From: Acidobacteriota bacterium | GTDB taxonomy: Bacteria > Actinomycetota > Acidimicrobiia > Spongiisociales > UBA5794 | Length of the DNA stretch: 64,000 bases | Direction: 5' to 3' | Assembly (NCBI GenBank): GCA_022562055.1 | Contig: JADFQA010000008.1 | Span: 24,327 to 88,326, forward strand | Part shown: positions 25,664 through 34,703 of the stretch, piece by piece | Position numbering within the stretch: position 1 is the first letter of the stretch | Layout: each line of letters starts with the position of its first letter | Notes under the pieces: model-generated | Database searches by the model: none | Seen by the model: the letters and a program-made list of their open reading frames with translations, nothing else | Told to the model about the DNA's origin: nothing | Made by a program: the position numbers and the translations under genes

Positions 25664-26158
25664 ATGGACACATCACCACGACTCTCAAATCTTATGCTTG
25701 CCATGTTTGTTGCGGCGGACGTTCTCGTGCTCGACATCGCTTCGAAGGCCTGGGCAGTGAGCCGGTTGACCGGCAACCCGCTCAATGTCATCGATGGGTT
25801 TCTTCGGTTTGCGGTGACACACAACCCCGGTGCGTCATTTTCGTCTTTTCAGAACTCCGGCCCCGTCATCGCGATCGTCGGCATTGGGGTAACAGTGTTT
25901 GTCGTGAAGACGGTTGACAAAGTTGATCACCGCCGGGAGGTTGTCGGTCTTGGTTTCATCCTGGGTGGCGCGATGGGAAACCTTGTCGACCGCATCTTTC
26001 GTGGTGACGGGCTGCTCGACGGTGCAGTAGTTGACTTCATCGACTTCTCATTCTTCCCGACGTTCAATCTTGCGGACACTTCGCTCACGATTGGTGTCGT
26101 GCTGATGCTCCTGAGCGGCTTGCTGGCGCGTCGGTCGGCCAAGACGTCGGTTTCATGA
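25664..26158 (+). CDS. lspA: Lipoprotein signal peptidase (signal peptidase II)
   Basis: A 164-residue aspartyl protease with four transmembrane segments that removes signal peptides from prolipoproteins. It carries the family blocks DIASKAWA, VTHNPGASFS, the first catalytic aspartate in GGAMGNLVDRIFRG and the second in FNLADTSLTIG. Several lipobox proteins in this window (34.1 kb and 45.6 kb) would be substrates. The stop overlaps the following pseudouridine synthase (ATGA), a pairing common in bacteria. Confidence 0.94.
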   Translation: MDTSPRLSNLMLAMFVAADVLVLDIASKAWAVSRLTGNPLNVIDGFLRFAVTHNPGASFSSFQNSGPVIAIVGIGVTVFVVKTVDKVDHRREVVGLGFILGGAMGNLVDRIFRGDGLLDGAVVDFIDFSFFPTFNLADTSLTIGVVLMLLSGLLARRSAKTSVS

Positions 26159-27069
26159 CGAAGCCGCTTGAAGAGACCAGCCACGTCGTTACCGCTTCCG
26201 ACGCTGGCGCCAGATTCGACAAAATCGTCGCAACCGTCGCCGGCGTGTCGAGGGGTGTCGCCGCCCGCCTTATTGCGGATGGGCGCGCAACGCTGAGGGG
26301 CAGATCGGCAAAGGGCAACTCACGCGTCGTGGTCGACGATGTCGTCTTGGTGCTGACGACGCAACAAAAACTTGTTGGTGTGCCGATGTCGATCGATATT
26401 GCCTATCGCGACGAGCATGTGCTGGTTGTCAACAAGGTGCCAGGCAGAGTCGTACACCCCGGTGCCGGCCATTCGGGTGACACCCTTGTCAATGGACTCG
26501 TGTATCAATACCCTGAGCTTGAATCGCTCGGTGAAGAACGCCGCTGGGGTCTCGTGCACAGGCTTGACAAGGACACCTCGGGTCTACTGATGGTCGGTCT
26601 CGACGAAACCACGTTTGACGAGTTACGCGAGCAGCTCGCCGCCAGGAAGATTGAACGTCGGTACACCGCCCTTGTACACGGTTCGCTTGCAGTCAGCACA
26701 GGAACGATCGAGGCCTCCATCGGGCGCGATCCTCGCGCTCCGACAAAGATGGCGATCGTGCAAGGTGGGCGGTTTGCGCGAACGCACTATAGGACAATCG
26801 AACGATGGGCTGACCATGTACTGCTACAAGTCACGCTCGATACCGGGCGCACCCACCAGATCCGGGTCCATATGCAGTCCATTGGTCACCCTATCGTCAA
26901 CGACCCGGTGTACGGGAACCAACTTGTTTCGGTGGCCGACCCAGGCAGGGTTTGGTTGCATGCCACCAGCCTTGCATTCATCCACCCTGTCACCCACAAA
27001 GAAATCCGGGTACAGGCGCCGCTGCCTCGCGACTTGGCCGAATCTCTGGAGACACTGCGGCGCAGGTGA
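26155..27069 (+). CDS. rluD: 23S rRNA pseudouridine synthase, RluD/RluC family
   Basis: A 304-residue RluA-superfamily enzyme. An N-terminal S4 RNA-binding domain (ARFDKIVATVAGVSRGVAARLIADG) is followed by the catalytic domain, with the nucleophilic aspartate in HRLDKDTSGLLM near residue 140 and the C-terminal block TGRTHQIRVHMQSIGHPIVND. It modifies uridines of 23S rRNA; the exact target cannot be told from sequence, so the symbol is by family. Translation is coupled to lspA. It ends 21 bp before the end of pfkA on the opposite strand. Confidence 0.9.
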   Translation: MTKPLEETSHVVTASDAGARFDKIVATVAGVSRGVAARLIADGRATLRGRSAKGNSRVVVDDVVLVLTTQQKLVGVPMSIDIAYRDEHVLVVNKVPGRVVHPGAGHSGDTLVNGLVYQYPELESLGEERRWGLVHRLDKDTSGLLMVGLDETTFDELREQLAARKIERRYTALVHGSLAVSTGTIEASIGRDPRAPTKMAIVQGGRFARTHYRTIERWADHVLLQVTLDTGRTHQIRVHMQSIGHPIVNDPVYGNQLVSVADPGRVWLHATSLAFIHPVTHKEIRVQAPLPRDLAESLETLRRR

Positions 27070-27090
27070 GTGTGCTGTCGCTGGGCGCCG

Positions 27091-28056
27091 TCACCGGGCA
27101 AGCATCGTCGTCATCTCGTGGAAGTCCAGGTTGGCTGGTCGCTGTTTCCCGACGCCGTCCGCCAGCGACACGAGTTCGATGTCTTTGCCATTCAACGCCG
27201 TCATGACGTCGTGGGACCCTTCAACCATTGCTGTAACGGCGGCCACACCGAGGCGGGTCGCAAGAAAACGGTCAAACGCCGAGGGGACTCCACCGCGTTG
27301 GACATGCCCAAGTATCGTGATGCGCGAGTCGTAGCCGAGAGACAGGTCGTCGAGATATGTCGCGACGTCATGTATTTCCAACGAGGCGCCCTCGGCAACA
27401 AGGATCATGGAGTGGCTCTTTCCGCGGGCGTATGCGGCTGAAACCGCGGCGGCAACCTCTTCAAGAGACACATCGATTTCGGGGATGAGAGAAAATTCGG
27501 CGCCACATACCACGCCGGCCATTAGTGCCAAGTATCCGCAGTCGCGCCCCATCGTCTCAATGAGGAACGCCCGCTGATGGCTGGATGCGGTGTCGCGTAG
27601 CTTGTCTACTGTTTCCATGATCGTGTTAAGCGCGGTGTCGACTCCGATCGACATGTCGGTTCCCCAGATGTCGTTGTCAATCGATGCTGGAATACCGACG
27701 GTTGGCACACCCTGGCCCGCAAGGGCGTGGGCGCCGGCGAGCGACCCATCACCGCCTATGACAACTATGCCGTCGAGTTTTGCCTCCTGGATTTGGTCGA
27801 GCGCCAAGCGTATGCCGGAGTCTGTGAGCATGTCCTTGCATCGAGAGGTGTGCAGAAACGTTCCGCCTCGATGGAGAATGTCGCCAACGTCGCGTGCGTT
27901 AAGCACGTCCCAATCGCCGGCGAGAAGACCGGTGAACCCTCCGCGGATACCGTGAATCTCGAGACCTTGAGCGACCGCGGTCCGCACAACAGCGCGGACC
28001 GCGGTGTTCATTCCTGGTGAATCCCCGCCCGATGTGAGAATCCCGATACGCTTCAT
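27091..28056 (-). CDS. pfkA: 6-phosphofructokinase
   Basis: A 321-residue PfkA-family kinase phosphorylating fructose-6-phosphate. Motifs are ILTSGGDSPGMNTAVR at the N-terminus, VVIGGDGSLAGA (glycine as in ATP-dependent enzymes, where PPi enzymes have aspartate), PASIDNDIWGTD with the catalytic aspartate, ETMGRDCGY and GHVQRGGVPSAFDR. The residue after the proline in PASIDND is alanine, where ATP enzymes usually have glycine and PPi enzymes lysine. The frame stays open upstream to 28260, but the ATG giving MKRIGILTSGG is the family start. It is divergent from dnaE. Confidence 0.93.
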   Translation of the reverse strand: MKRIGILTSGGDSPGMNTAVRAVVRTAVAQGLEIHGIRGGFTGLLAGDWDVLNARDVGDILHRGGTFLHTSRCKDMLTDSGIRLALDQIQEAKLDGIVVIGGDGSLAGAHALAGQGVPTVGIPASIDNDIWGTDMSIGVDTALNTIMETVDKLRDTASSHQRAFLIETMGRDCGYLALMAGVVCGAEFSLIPEIDVSLEEVAAAVSAAYARGKSHSMILVAEGASLEIHDVATYLDDLSLGYDSRITILGHVQRGGVPSAFDRFLATRLGVAAVTAMVEGSHDVMTALNGKDIELVSLADGVGKQRPANLDFHEMTTMLAR

Positions 28057-28187
28057 GGCCACTGAGATTGCTCCAAGATGTGTCGATCCGTGCCGTTGTA
28101 GGCGATAGTAGCCTGGGCACCCAATGCGTCCGAAACTCCCAAGAGACTGGCAGCTTGCATGTTGCGCGGCGGGTTTGCCAGCCTGCT

Positions 28188-28193
28188 TACACT
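28188..28193 (+). promoter_or_regulatory. Candidate dnaE promoter -10
   Basis: TACACT fits TANNNT; transcription would begin near 28200, leaving a short leader with GAGG before the GTG start of dnaE. The 171-bp divergent region 28057-28227 between pfkA and dnaE holds no gene. Confidence 0.35.
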
Positions 28194-28227
28194 GGTGTAG
28201 TTCGTCACAGTCGGAGCCAGTGAGGCC

Positions 28228-31200
28228 GTGAGCCAGCAATTCGCCCATCTTCATCTCCACAGCGAGTTTTCAATGCTCGATGGAGCTGCCCGTATTTCAG
28301 AAGTTGTTGATGTCGCGGTTGCCGACAATCAACCCGCGGTCGGCATTACTGACCATGGTGTTCTCTATGGCGTGGTCGATTTCTACCAGACAGCTACCGC
28401 TGCAGGTATCAAGCCGGTCATCGGCATAGAGGCATACACAACTCCCGGAGATCGCCGCGACCGTTTGTCGCGCCGCGACGATGTGCGCCACCATATGTTG
28501 CTCTATGCCCTCAACAACGTTGGCTATCGCAACCTCATCAAGCTTGCTTCAATTGCCTACCTGGAGGGGTACTACTACAAGCCGCGGATGGATATGGAGA
28601 TTCTTGCCGAGTACTCGGAAGGCATCGCGGCGACTTCAGGCTGCCTTGGCGGACATGTTCCCCAGTTGCTTGCCCCCGACGCCGACTCCGAGGAGGGGAA
28701 CGCGCGTCAAACACGTGACTATCAGGGCGCCACAGCAGCGGCGGCACAATACCAAGACATCTTTGGCAAAGAGAACTATTTCATAGAACTCCAAGACCAC
28801 GGCATTCCGGCCCAACGCCGCATTCTTGAAGACCTCACCAACATCGCGAAGAGTATTGGCGCCCCGTTGCTTGCAACCAACGACGTCCACTACACATCAG
28901 CCCACCAGGCTGACACCCACGATGTGTTGCTGTGTATCCAAACTGGGTCGAACAAGGCGGATGAGAAGCGGCTGAGGTTCGGATCTGATGAGTTCTACAT
29001 GAAATCGGCCGCTGAAATGTATGCGTTGTTCCCTGACGACCTGTACCCGCAGGCCTGCAAGAACACTCTCTTGATTGCTGAGCGAGCCGAAGTAGAACTC
29101 GAATTTGGGAAGATCCTCCTTCCGCATTTCGATGTCCCGGCTGGCCGCACAGAGGAGACCCACCTGCGCGAGCTGGTCATGGAGGGTGCGCGTACGCGCT
29201 ATCCGGATATGCCCCAGGTCACCGTGGACCGAATCAACTACGAACTCGGCGTCATTCACGATATGGGTTTCGATGCCTACTTTTTGATTGTGTGGGATCT
29301 CATTCGTTACGCCAACGAGGCCGGAATTCGTACGGGGCCGGGACGCGGATCGGCAGCCGGGTCGATCGTTGCGTACTGTCTTGGCATCACGAAAATCGAC
29401 CCGATCGAGTTTGGGCTGATCTTTGAACGGTTTCTCAACCCCGGCCGTCGCTCCATGCCAGACATCGACATGGATTTTGACGAGCGCTACCGGGCCGATG
29501 TGATCCGGTATAGCGCAGAGAAATACGGATCTGACCACGTCGCGCAAATTGTCACGTTCTCGACAATGAAGGGGCGCCAATCGCTTCGTGATGCTGCCCG
29601 CGTTCTTGGTCATTCTTACGGGCTGGGCGACAGGCTCGCCAAGGCAATGCCCCCTGCCATCCTTGGCCGAGATGCGTCTCTTGCGGATTGTTTGGAGCCT
29701 CCGGGACCCGATTCCTCATCAGATGAGCGTGATCATTACACGGCTGCTGCCGGGCTTCGTGAGCTGTACGAAGCCGACCCCGACGCCCGTGAGGTTGTCG
29801 AGGCCGCCCGGGGTATTGAAGGTCTTCGTCGCCAAGATGGGATACACGCTGCTGCAGTCGTCATCTCGCCAGTTCCGTTGACTGACATTGTGCCGATCCA
29901 GAGGAAAGGCGAAGACGCAGAAGTCGTCACTCAGTACGAAATGGGTGCCGTGGAGGCGCTCGGCCTTCTCAAGATGGATTTTCTCGGTCTCCGCACTCTG
30001 GCCACCATCGAACGCGCCCTCGAACAAATCGAACGAACCACCGGCGAACGGATCGACATCGACAATGTCCCGCTCGACGAACCGTTGGTGTACGAAATGC
30101 TTCAGAGGGGCGAATCGCTCGGGGTGTTCCAGTTCGAGGGGGGACCGATGCGGGCCCTGATGAGGAACCTAGGCCCGGAGGAGTTCGAGCACCTCATCAC
30201 GTTGAATGCGCTTTATCGTCCAGGGCCGCTCGGAGCGGGTGCACACCTCGAGTACGCCGACAGGAAGAACGGCCGGAAGGAAGTCACCTACCTCCATCCG
30301 CTTCTCGAAGACGTGATGAAAGGCACATTCGGAGTCATGGCATACCAGGAACAGGTGATGCAAACAGCCCAAATTATGGCTGGCTTCTCGATGGCCGAAG
30401 CAGACATGCTGCGCAAGGCCATGGGCAAAAAGATCCGCTCCGTCATGAAAGAGCAGGAGGACAAGTTCATCGCGGGTTGTGTCGCCAACGGCCACGGAGA
30501 GAAGGTTGGCCACGAGATCTTCACGGTCATGGAGCACTTCGCCGGATATGGGTTCAACAAGTCTCATTCAGCGCCATACGCCCTCATTGCCTACCAAACA
30601 GCGTGGCTCAAGGCGCGTCATCCGACCGAGTACATGGCGGCATTGCTGACGTCTGTCAAGAACGACAAAGACAAGACCGCGGTGTATCTCTACGAGTGCC
30701 GGCGGATGGGGATCTCGGTGACAGTCCCCGATGTCAATCGGTCCGAGGTGGAGTTCGTCGCCTCTGGCGGCGACATCATCTTCGGGCTGGCTGCCGTGCG
30801 CAACGTTGGGGACGGTGTCGTAACGTTGATTTCACAGGAGCGCGAGAAGAACGGCGCATACAACGACTTCCATGACTTTCTCGCTCGGGTCGACACCGCG
30901 GTCCTCAACAAGCGGGTGCTGGATTCGTTGATAAAGTCCGGTGCGTTCGATTCACTTGGCCACGCCCGCCGCAGCCTTTTTGAGAAGTATCCAGACATGA
31001 TGGCCGCGGCTGTGATACGTCGCCGCAACGAGGACATGGGCCAGTTCAGTCTGTTTGGTGGCGAGACGACCGGTGTTGTAGAAGAGCGAGTTGAGATCGG
31101 GGACGCCGAGTGGCCAAAACGCATGCGTCTCGGCTTCGAGAAGGAAATGCTTGGCCTCTACGTCTCTGACCATCCGCTCCTCGGCATCGAGAGGGCGCTT

Positions 31201-31731
31201 GCCCGTATGTGCTCGACGGATCTCGCCGGTCTCTGGGACAAGGCCGACAAGTCACAGGCAACTGTGTCGGGCATTGTCGGGAGTGTCACCACGAAGTACA
31301 CCAAGGCCGGGACCCCGATGTATTTCTTTGCGCTCGAAGACCTTCAGGGGAGTGTTGAAGTTGTGTGTTTCCCTAAGACGGTGGCAGAGTTCGGCGGTCT
31401 GATTCGCGAAGATGCAATCATTGTGATTACAGGAAGGGTCGATCACCGAGGAGACGACGTGAAGTTCATCGGCCAGAATATAAAGGAACCAGACCTGTCC
31501 GAAGACCACGCGGTTCGTTTGCGAATTCCGGCATCCGCGTTGTCGCGCAACATGGTCGACCTCCTCCGTGGAGCGTTGTCGAACCATCCAGGCTCGGTGC
31601 CGGTGTTTCTCCACATGACTGCTGACGAGGGCGAGCGGGTGCTGCGACTCGGTGACGATCATTGTGTTGAGCCGCGTTCTGCGCTGTTTGCAGAACTCCG
31701 CGAACTGCTTGGCCCGAGCGTTGTAGTTTGA
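28228..31731 (+). CDS. dnaE: DNA polymerase III alpha subunit
   Basis: A 1167-residue replicative polymerase of the DnaE1 type. The N-terminal PHP domain (FAHLHLHSEFSMLDG, ITDHGVLYG) is followed by the polymerase core, with catalytic aspartates in PDIDMDFDERYR near residue 412. Fingers and the beta-binding region follow, then a C-terminal OB-fold (ATVSGIVGSVTTKYTKAG) and tail. The length is typical. A GTG start with GAGG upstream is used. It is transcribed divergently from pfkA and followed by a small conserved-looking gene. Confidence 0.96.
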   Translation: MSQQFAHLHLHSEFSMLDGAARISEVVDVAVADNQPAVGITDHGVLYGVVDFYQTATAAGIKPVIGIEAYTTPGDRRDRLSRRDDVRHHMLLYALNNVGYRNLIKLASIAYLEGYYYKPRMDMEILAEYSEGIAATSGCLGGHVPQLLAPDADSEEGNARQTRDYQGATAAAAQYQDIFGKENYFIELQDHGIPAQRRILEDLTNIAKSIGAPLLATNDVHYTSAHQADTHDVLLCIQTGSNKADEKRLRFGSDEFYMKSAAEMYALFPDDLYPQACKNTLLIAERAEVELEFGKILLPHFDVPAGRTEETHLRELVMEGARTRYPDMPQVTVDRINYELGVIHDMGFDAYFLIVWDLIRYANEAGIRTGPGRGSAAGSIVAYCLGITKIDPIEFGLIFERFLNPGRRSMPDIDMDFDERYRADVIRYSAEKYGSDHVAQIVTFSTMKGRQSLRDAARVLGHSYGLGDRLAKAMPPAILGRDASLADCLEPPGPDSSSDERDHYTAAAGLRELYEADPDAREVVEAARGIEGLRRQDGIHAAAVVISPVPLTDIVPIQRKGEDAEVVTQYEMGAVEALGLLKMDFLGLRTLATIERALEQIERTTGERIDIDNVPLDEPLVYEMLQRGESLGVFQFEGGPMRALMRNLGPEEFEHLITLNALYRPGPLGAGAHLEYADRKNGRKEVTYLHPLLEDVMKGTFGVMAYQEQVMQTAQIMAGFSMAEADMLRKAMGKKIRSVMKEQEDKFIAGCVANGHGEKVGHEIFTVMEHFAGYGFNKSHSAPYALIAYQTAWLKARHPTEYMAALLTSVKNDKDKTAVYLYECRRMGISVTVPDVNRSEVEFVASGGDIIFGLAAVRNVGDGVVTLISQEREKNGAYNDFHDFLARVDTAVLNKRVLDSLIKSGAFDSLGHARRSLFEKYPDMMAAAVIRRRNEDMGQFSLFGGETTGVVEERVEIGDAEWPKRMRLGFEKEMLGLYVSDHPLLGIERALARMCSTDLAGLWDKADKSQATVSGIVGSVTTKYTKAGTPMYFFALEDLQGSVEVVCFPKTVAEFGGLIREDAIIVITGRVDHRGDDVKFIGQNIKEPDLSEDHAVRLRIPASALSRNMVDLLRGALSNHPGSVPVFLHMTADEGERVLRLGDDHCVEPRSALFAELRELLGPSVVV

Positions 31732-31732
31732 C

Positions 31733-31765
31733 CACCGGTAACACATAAAACACCGGCCGGGTGGG
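31733..31765 (+). terminator. Weak hairpin after dnaE
   Basis: CCACCGG just after the dnaE stop can pair imperfectly with CCGGGTGG some 20 nt later. There is no T-run, so termination is uncertain. A TAACCT -10 for the next gene follows at 31766-31771. Confidence 0.25.
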
Positions 31766-31798
31766 TAACCTCGCTGGACAAGAGATGAGGAGCATCAC

Positions 31799-32014
31799 AT
31801 GGCTGAACTTGACGTAGGCGCCTTTTTGGTGCGGTTTGAAGAACGAGCCAGGGCTGTGAAAGATCGCGGGATACCTCCAATCGAAGGCGATGCCAGGCGG
31901 ACCTTCATTGACCGCATGAAGCTGGACTACATGGACTACGCGCTTGTCGGCGCCGCGAAATGGACGCTCGAAGACGAACACCTGGTGTTACGTATACCGC
32001 TGGGTGAGTCGTAG
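31799..32014 (+). CDS. Small protein of unknown function
   Basis: A 71-residue soluble, charged protein (starts MAELDVGAFLVRFEERARAV, ends VLRIPLGES). It has a strong GAGGAG Shine-Dalgarno 7 nt before the ATG and its own -10 candidate (TAACCT, 31766-31771), so it is very likely translated. I do not recognise the family. It ends 7 bp from the end of the convergent ThyX-like gene. Confidence 0.75.
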   Translation: MAELDVGAFLVRFEERARAVKDRGIPPIEGDARRTFIDRMKLDYMDYALVGAAKWTLEDEHLVLRIPLGES

Positions 32015-32021
32015 CAGTTCG

Positions 32022-33656
32022 TTAGATTCGTTCGGCTTCGGGCTCGGCGACACCGGCCGCGGCGCGTCTAGCCTCAGCGCGCCGTTCACCGTCGAGCCTG
32101 GCTAGGTCGTAGTCGGTGTAATCAACGTAGCTCATGGCGTCGGCAATGAGCTTGTGCCCAGCCTGGGTCTTGATCAGCGTGTGCATTGTCTGACAAACGC
32201 GTCGGTAGTCGGGGTGGCCACCTGCAGCCGTGCGAAGTTCAAGCAGATGAAACGCCTCTCTTGCATTCATCTGTAAGAAGAAGCGAATCTTGTATGCAAA
32301 GGGCACAACGTACTGGCCAACGTCTTTGCCGTACGCATCCGTCACGTCGGCGTACAACGCTGCGGTACGTTCCATTGCGCCCTGCCACGATTCGACGGCT
32401 CCGATGTCGTTGATCGATTGAGGGGTAACGAACCCATGGTCGGGCGTGAGTCTCTGCCAGTCGAGTGTCAACAATCGGTGGCGTTGCAGGTCGCGGAAGA
32501 TGCCGTAGTCACACAGGATGTCGAATCGGTAGTCGGTGCGCTCGAAGCCGCGCCCTGGTTTGTGACGCCGATTCGTTCGGTCTCCAACGCTCGCTGCGAT
32601 GAGCGCTGCCCGTTTATCTGGCGGCAATGCGCGTACATAGTCGAGGATCTGATCGTCGGGCTGTGATGCATAACGGTACAGAACTGCTGCAGCGACTTTG
32701 GTTTCTGCGTCAGGGTCGAAGTCGACGAGTGTTACTTCGGGTCGGTCTGTGGATGGCGGGATCTCGCTGGCGTGGGTCTCGAGATCCTCGGCAACTGTGC
32801 GGAAATACTGTGACCATGCCCCGCCCCTTTCGGGGATATCGACCCGTTTCATAAACGAGGGGATCATCTTGCGGAGCTCTGTGAGCATGAGATCGCCGTA
32901 GTCACGCACCTCGGCAAGTGGGTGGGCTCTCATCCGTAACAGCAGCGCCTCGTATGCCTGACCCGATGCAAATATCCCAACGTTTGATAGCGCCGATGCC
33001 GGCAGAAGTCCCCTTGCGTCGTCGCAGGCTTTGGCTCGAATAGTCGATCTCCAGACAAAGTTGGAGTCCTCCGGCGCTTTTGGATACAGCTTTTCGTAGT
33101 AAGCAACGAGACGTGACACAACATCGCTGTACGTGCGGAACAGCGATTCCATGGTCTCGCGATAGGTGTTTGCAAGCGAGCCGGCAGCTACTTCGGGGGG
33201 CGTCATGTAGCGGTAGCGGTAGCCGAGCCGCTTGTCGTAGAAGATGTAGCGGGTTGACTGTTCGAGATACGAGGCTAGCCGACCACGTTCGAGCACCTTG
33301 GTCAACACGTTCGACGCTTGCTCGCACGCTAGGTGTGCGCCACCGAGTTGTGCCACCGAGTCGTCACCGTACTCGGAGAATATCCGTTGGTAGAGTCCTT
33401 CGGCCCTCGTGCGGGCGGCGTCGGTCTCTCCGCTGTCGGCTGAGAGTTGTGCACCCATGTCCTCTTTCGAGTAGAACTCGTCGAGAAACAGACGTCTGAT
33501 GGACTTGGGGGAGCGGCTGTATCTGGCGAACAGTGCGCCCTTGACAACCTCGGGAAGGTTGATCAGACCGAACACCGGCTTGTCAAGGTTTGTGAAGAAC
33601 CGATTGAGGATCTCAGCCTCTTCGTCAGTGAAGCTCTCGATGGTGAATTCGGGCAT
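32022..33656 (-). CDS. Tandem ThyX-like (FAD-dependent thymidylate synthase family) protein
   Basis: A 544-residue protein, about twice the length of ThyX, which methylates dUMP with FAD and methylenetetrahydrofolate. Both halves resemble ThyX. In the first half, YGDDSVAQLGGAHLACEQAS and RGRLASYLEQSTRY (124-137) align with the ThyX motif RHRxASxxxxSxRY but carry glycine for histidine; ARGLLP and AEVRDYGDLM follow. In the second, RHRLLTLDWQRLTPDHGF (392-409) keeps RHR but lacks the motif serine; later ELRTAAGGHPDYRRV follows. Whether it makes dTMP is unproven. AAGGA Shine-Dalgarno supports the start. Confidence 0.8.
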   Translation of the reverse strand: MPEFTIESFTDEEAEILNRFFTNLDKPVFGLINLPEVVKGALFARYSRSPKSIRRLFLDEFYSKEDMGAQLSADSGETDAARTRAEGLYQRIFSEYGDDSVAQLGGAHLACEQASNVLTKVLERGRLASYLEQSTRYIFYDKRLGYRYRYMTPPEVAAGSLANTYRETMESLFRTYSDVVSRLVAYYEKLYPKAPEDSNFVWRSTIRAKACDDARGLLPASALSNVGIFASGQAYEALLLRMRAHPLAEVRDYGDLMLTELRKMIPSFMKRVDIPERGGAWSQYFRTVAEDLETHASEIPPSTDRPEVTLVDFDPDAETKVAAAVLYRYASQPDDQILDYVRALPPDKRAALIAASVGDRTNRRHKPGRGFERTDYRFDILCDYGIFRDLQRHRLLTLDWQRLTPDHGFVTPQSINDIGAVESWQGAMERTAALYADVTDAYGKDVGQYVVPFAYKIRFFLQMNAREAFHLLELRTAAGGHPDYRRVCQTMHTLIKTQAGHKLIADAMSYVDYTDYDLARLDGERRAEARRAAAGVAEPEAERI

Positions 33657-33741
33657 GGATCCTTCGCCGATGATTCGGAATCACAACAGTGTTGTTCACG
33701 GTAGCGCGTCGAGCAATCCATGCGCAAGACACGACGTCCGC

Positions 33742-33754
33742 TAGCCTGCAAGAC
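33742..33754 (+). promoter_or_regulatory. Leaderless-type -10 for the 33.8-kb gene
   Basis: TAGCCT (33742-33747) lies exactly 7 nt before GTG 33755; no Shine-Dalgarno is seen. This supports choosing that GTG over an earlier in-frame GTG at 33689. Confidence 0.4.
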
Positions 33755-34045
33755 GTGAAATACGTGCTGCAAGTGTTCCGTGCCGTTGTGTTCCTGGCCA
33801 TGATCGGAGTCGCGTTCATCCCCGTGTTGAGCCTCGCCGATCTCACCGGTGGAGGCACAGGTCTCGGTCTGTGTTCCTCCGGTCTGGCGTGGTGCGACAA
33901 TTCCTACTTCGTCGGCCCCGAGATCCTTGCGGCCTTGGTGGCCGTGCTTGCAGGGCTGCTTGCGCTCTTCCACTACGCGGGCAAGGGCATCTGGTGGATC
34001 GAACGTCGCCAACAAGACGATCTCCGCAGACGTGGCCTGCTGTAA
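33755..34045 (+). CDS. Small membrane protein of unknown function
   Basis: A 96-residue protein with two hydrophobic segments (about 5-24 and 52-72), a short outside loop containing two cysteines (GLCSSGLAWCDN), and a charged C-terminus (WWIERRQQDDLRRRG) that would lie inside. The cysteines could form a disulfide. No family is recognised. It begins a run of small envelope-type genes. It is transcribed divergently from the ThyX-like gene. Confidence 0.55.
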   Translation: MKYVLQVFRAVVFLAMIGVAFIPVLSLADLTGGGTGLGLCSSGLAWCDNSYFVGPEILAALVAVLAGLLALFHYAGKGIWWIERRQQDDLRRRGLL

Positions 34046-34066
34046 CGCGGTCCACTGGACAGTCGC

Positions 34067-34615
34067 ATGCACTCCGTGAGGGTGGGGTGGGGTGTTCGGG
34101 GGTTTGTGATGGTTGCGGTGCTGGCCCTGGTGGCCGCGGCGTGCCAGACGACCGCCGGTTCCCCGACGGTGTCATCTACTACGACGACCCTTGCACCATT
34201 CTTATCCGCCTTCGACGCCGGGCAACTTCCTGATGGCACGGACGTTGAACTCGTTGGTGTTGTGGTTGTCGAGAACGGTATCACGAAGTTTGCGAACCTA
34301 TTTCTCGATCTTCCGCTGGGCGGCTACGGAGCGACGATAGCCCTTTATGGTGTTGACGCTGATCGGTTGGATATGTTCAGGTATCCGGTCGTTTCCACGT
34401 TGTGGTCGGACCACTACCGGGTTTCGGGGACTATTCGCGGTGGAGCTCTGTATGCGGATAACTTGGAGTTTGTGAGGGTTCACGGATCTCGGCAGATGAT
34501 CCGGGACTGCGAGGCCGCTGTTGAGCATCCTGACGACCTGGGAACATGCACAGAAGTATTTTTCGAGTACTACCGAGACTATTCGGTTGACTACCTTGAC
34601 GATCGGGACGGGTAG
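34067..34615 (+). CDS. Putative lipoprotein of unknown function
   Basis: A 182-residue protein with a lipoprotein signal: two arginines, a hydrophobic core and the lipobox LVAAAC at about residue 21-26, followed by a Thr/Ser-rich linker. The mature part is a small strand-rich domain that may be OB-like (GTDVELVGVVVVENG ... YRVSGTIRGGALYADNLEFVRV), but this is only an impression. Start is uncertain: an ATG at 34109 would leave no basic region, so 34067 is used. The gene follows the previous one by 21 bp and may be co-transcribed. Confidence 0.7.
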   Translation: MHSVRVGWGVRGFVMVAVLALVAAACQTTAGSPTVSSTTTTLAPFLSAFDAGQLPDGTDVELVGVVVVENGITKFANLFLDLPLGGYGATIALYGVDADRLDMFRYPVVSTLWSDHYRVSGTIRGGALYADNLEFVRVHGSRQMIRDCEAAVEHPDDLGTCTEVFFEYYRDYSVDYLDDRDG

Positions 34616-34690
34616 ATCACGGACCGTCGGTCCTGGAGTTGTCTGGCTGTGAGCGGCGTAGTTGGGGCTGGCCTCGTTCCGGTCCCGTTG

Positions 34691-34703
34691 TATGCTGGGC
34701 GGG
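34691..34703 (+). promoter_or_regulatory. Leaderless-type -10 for the 34.7-kb gene
   Basis: TATGCT (34691-34696) lies exactly 7 nt before ATG 34704. Confidence 0.45.

Noticed and set aside
28057..28260. Upstream extension of pfkA
   Set aside because: The extra 68 residues overlap the divergent dnaE promoter and precede the conserved MKRIGILTSGG start.
33689..33754. Longer N-terminus for the 33.8-kb membrane protein
   Set aside because: The earlier GTG would add 22 basic residues before the first membrane helix; the GTG at 33755 has a -10 box at 7 nt.
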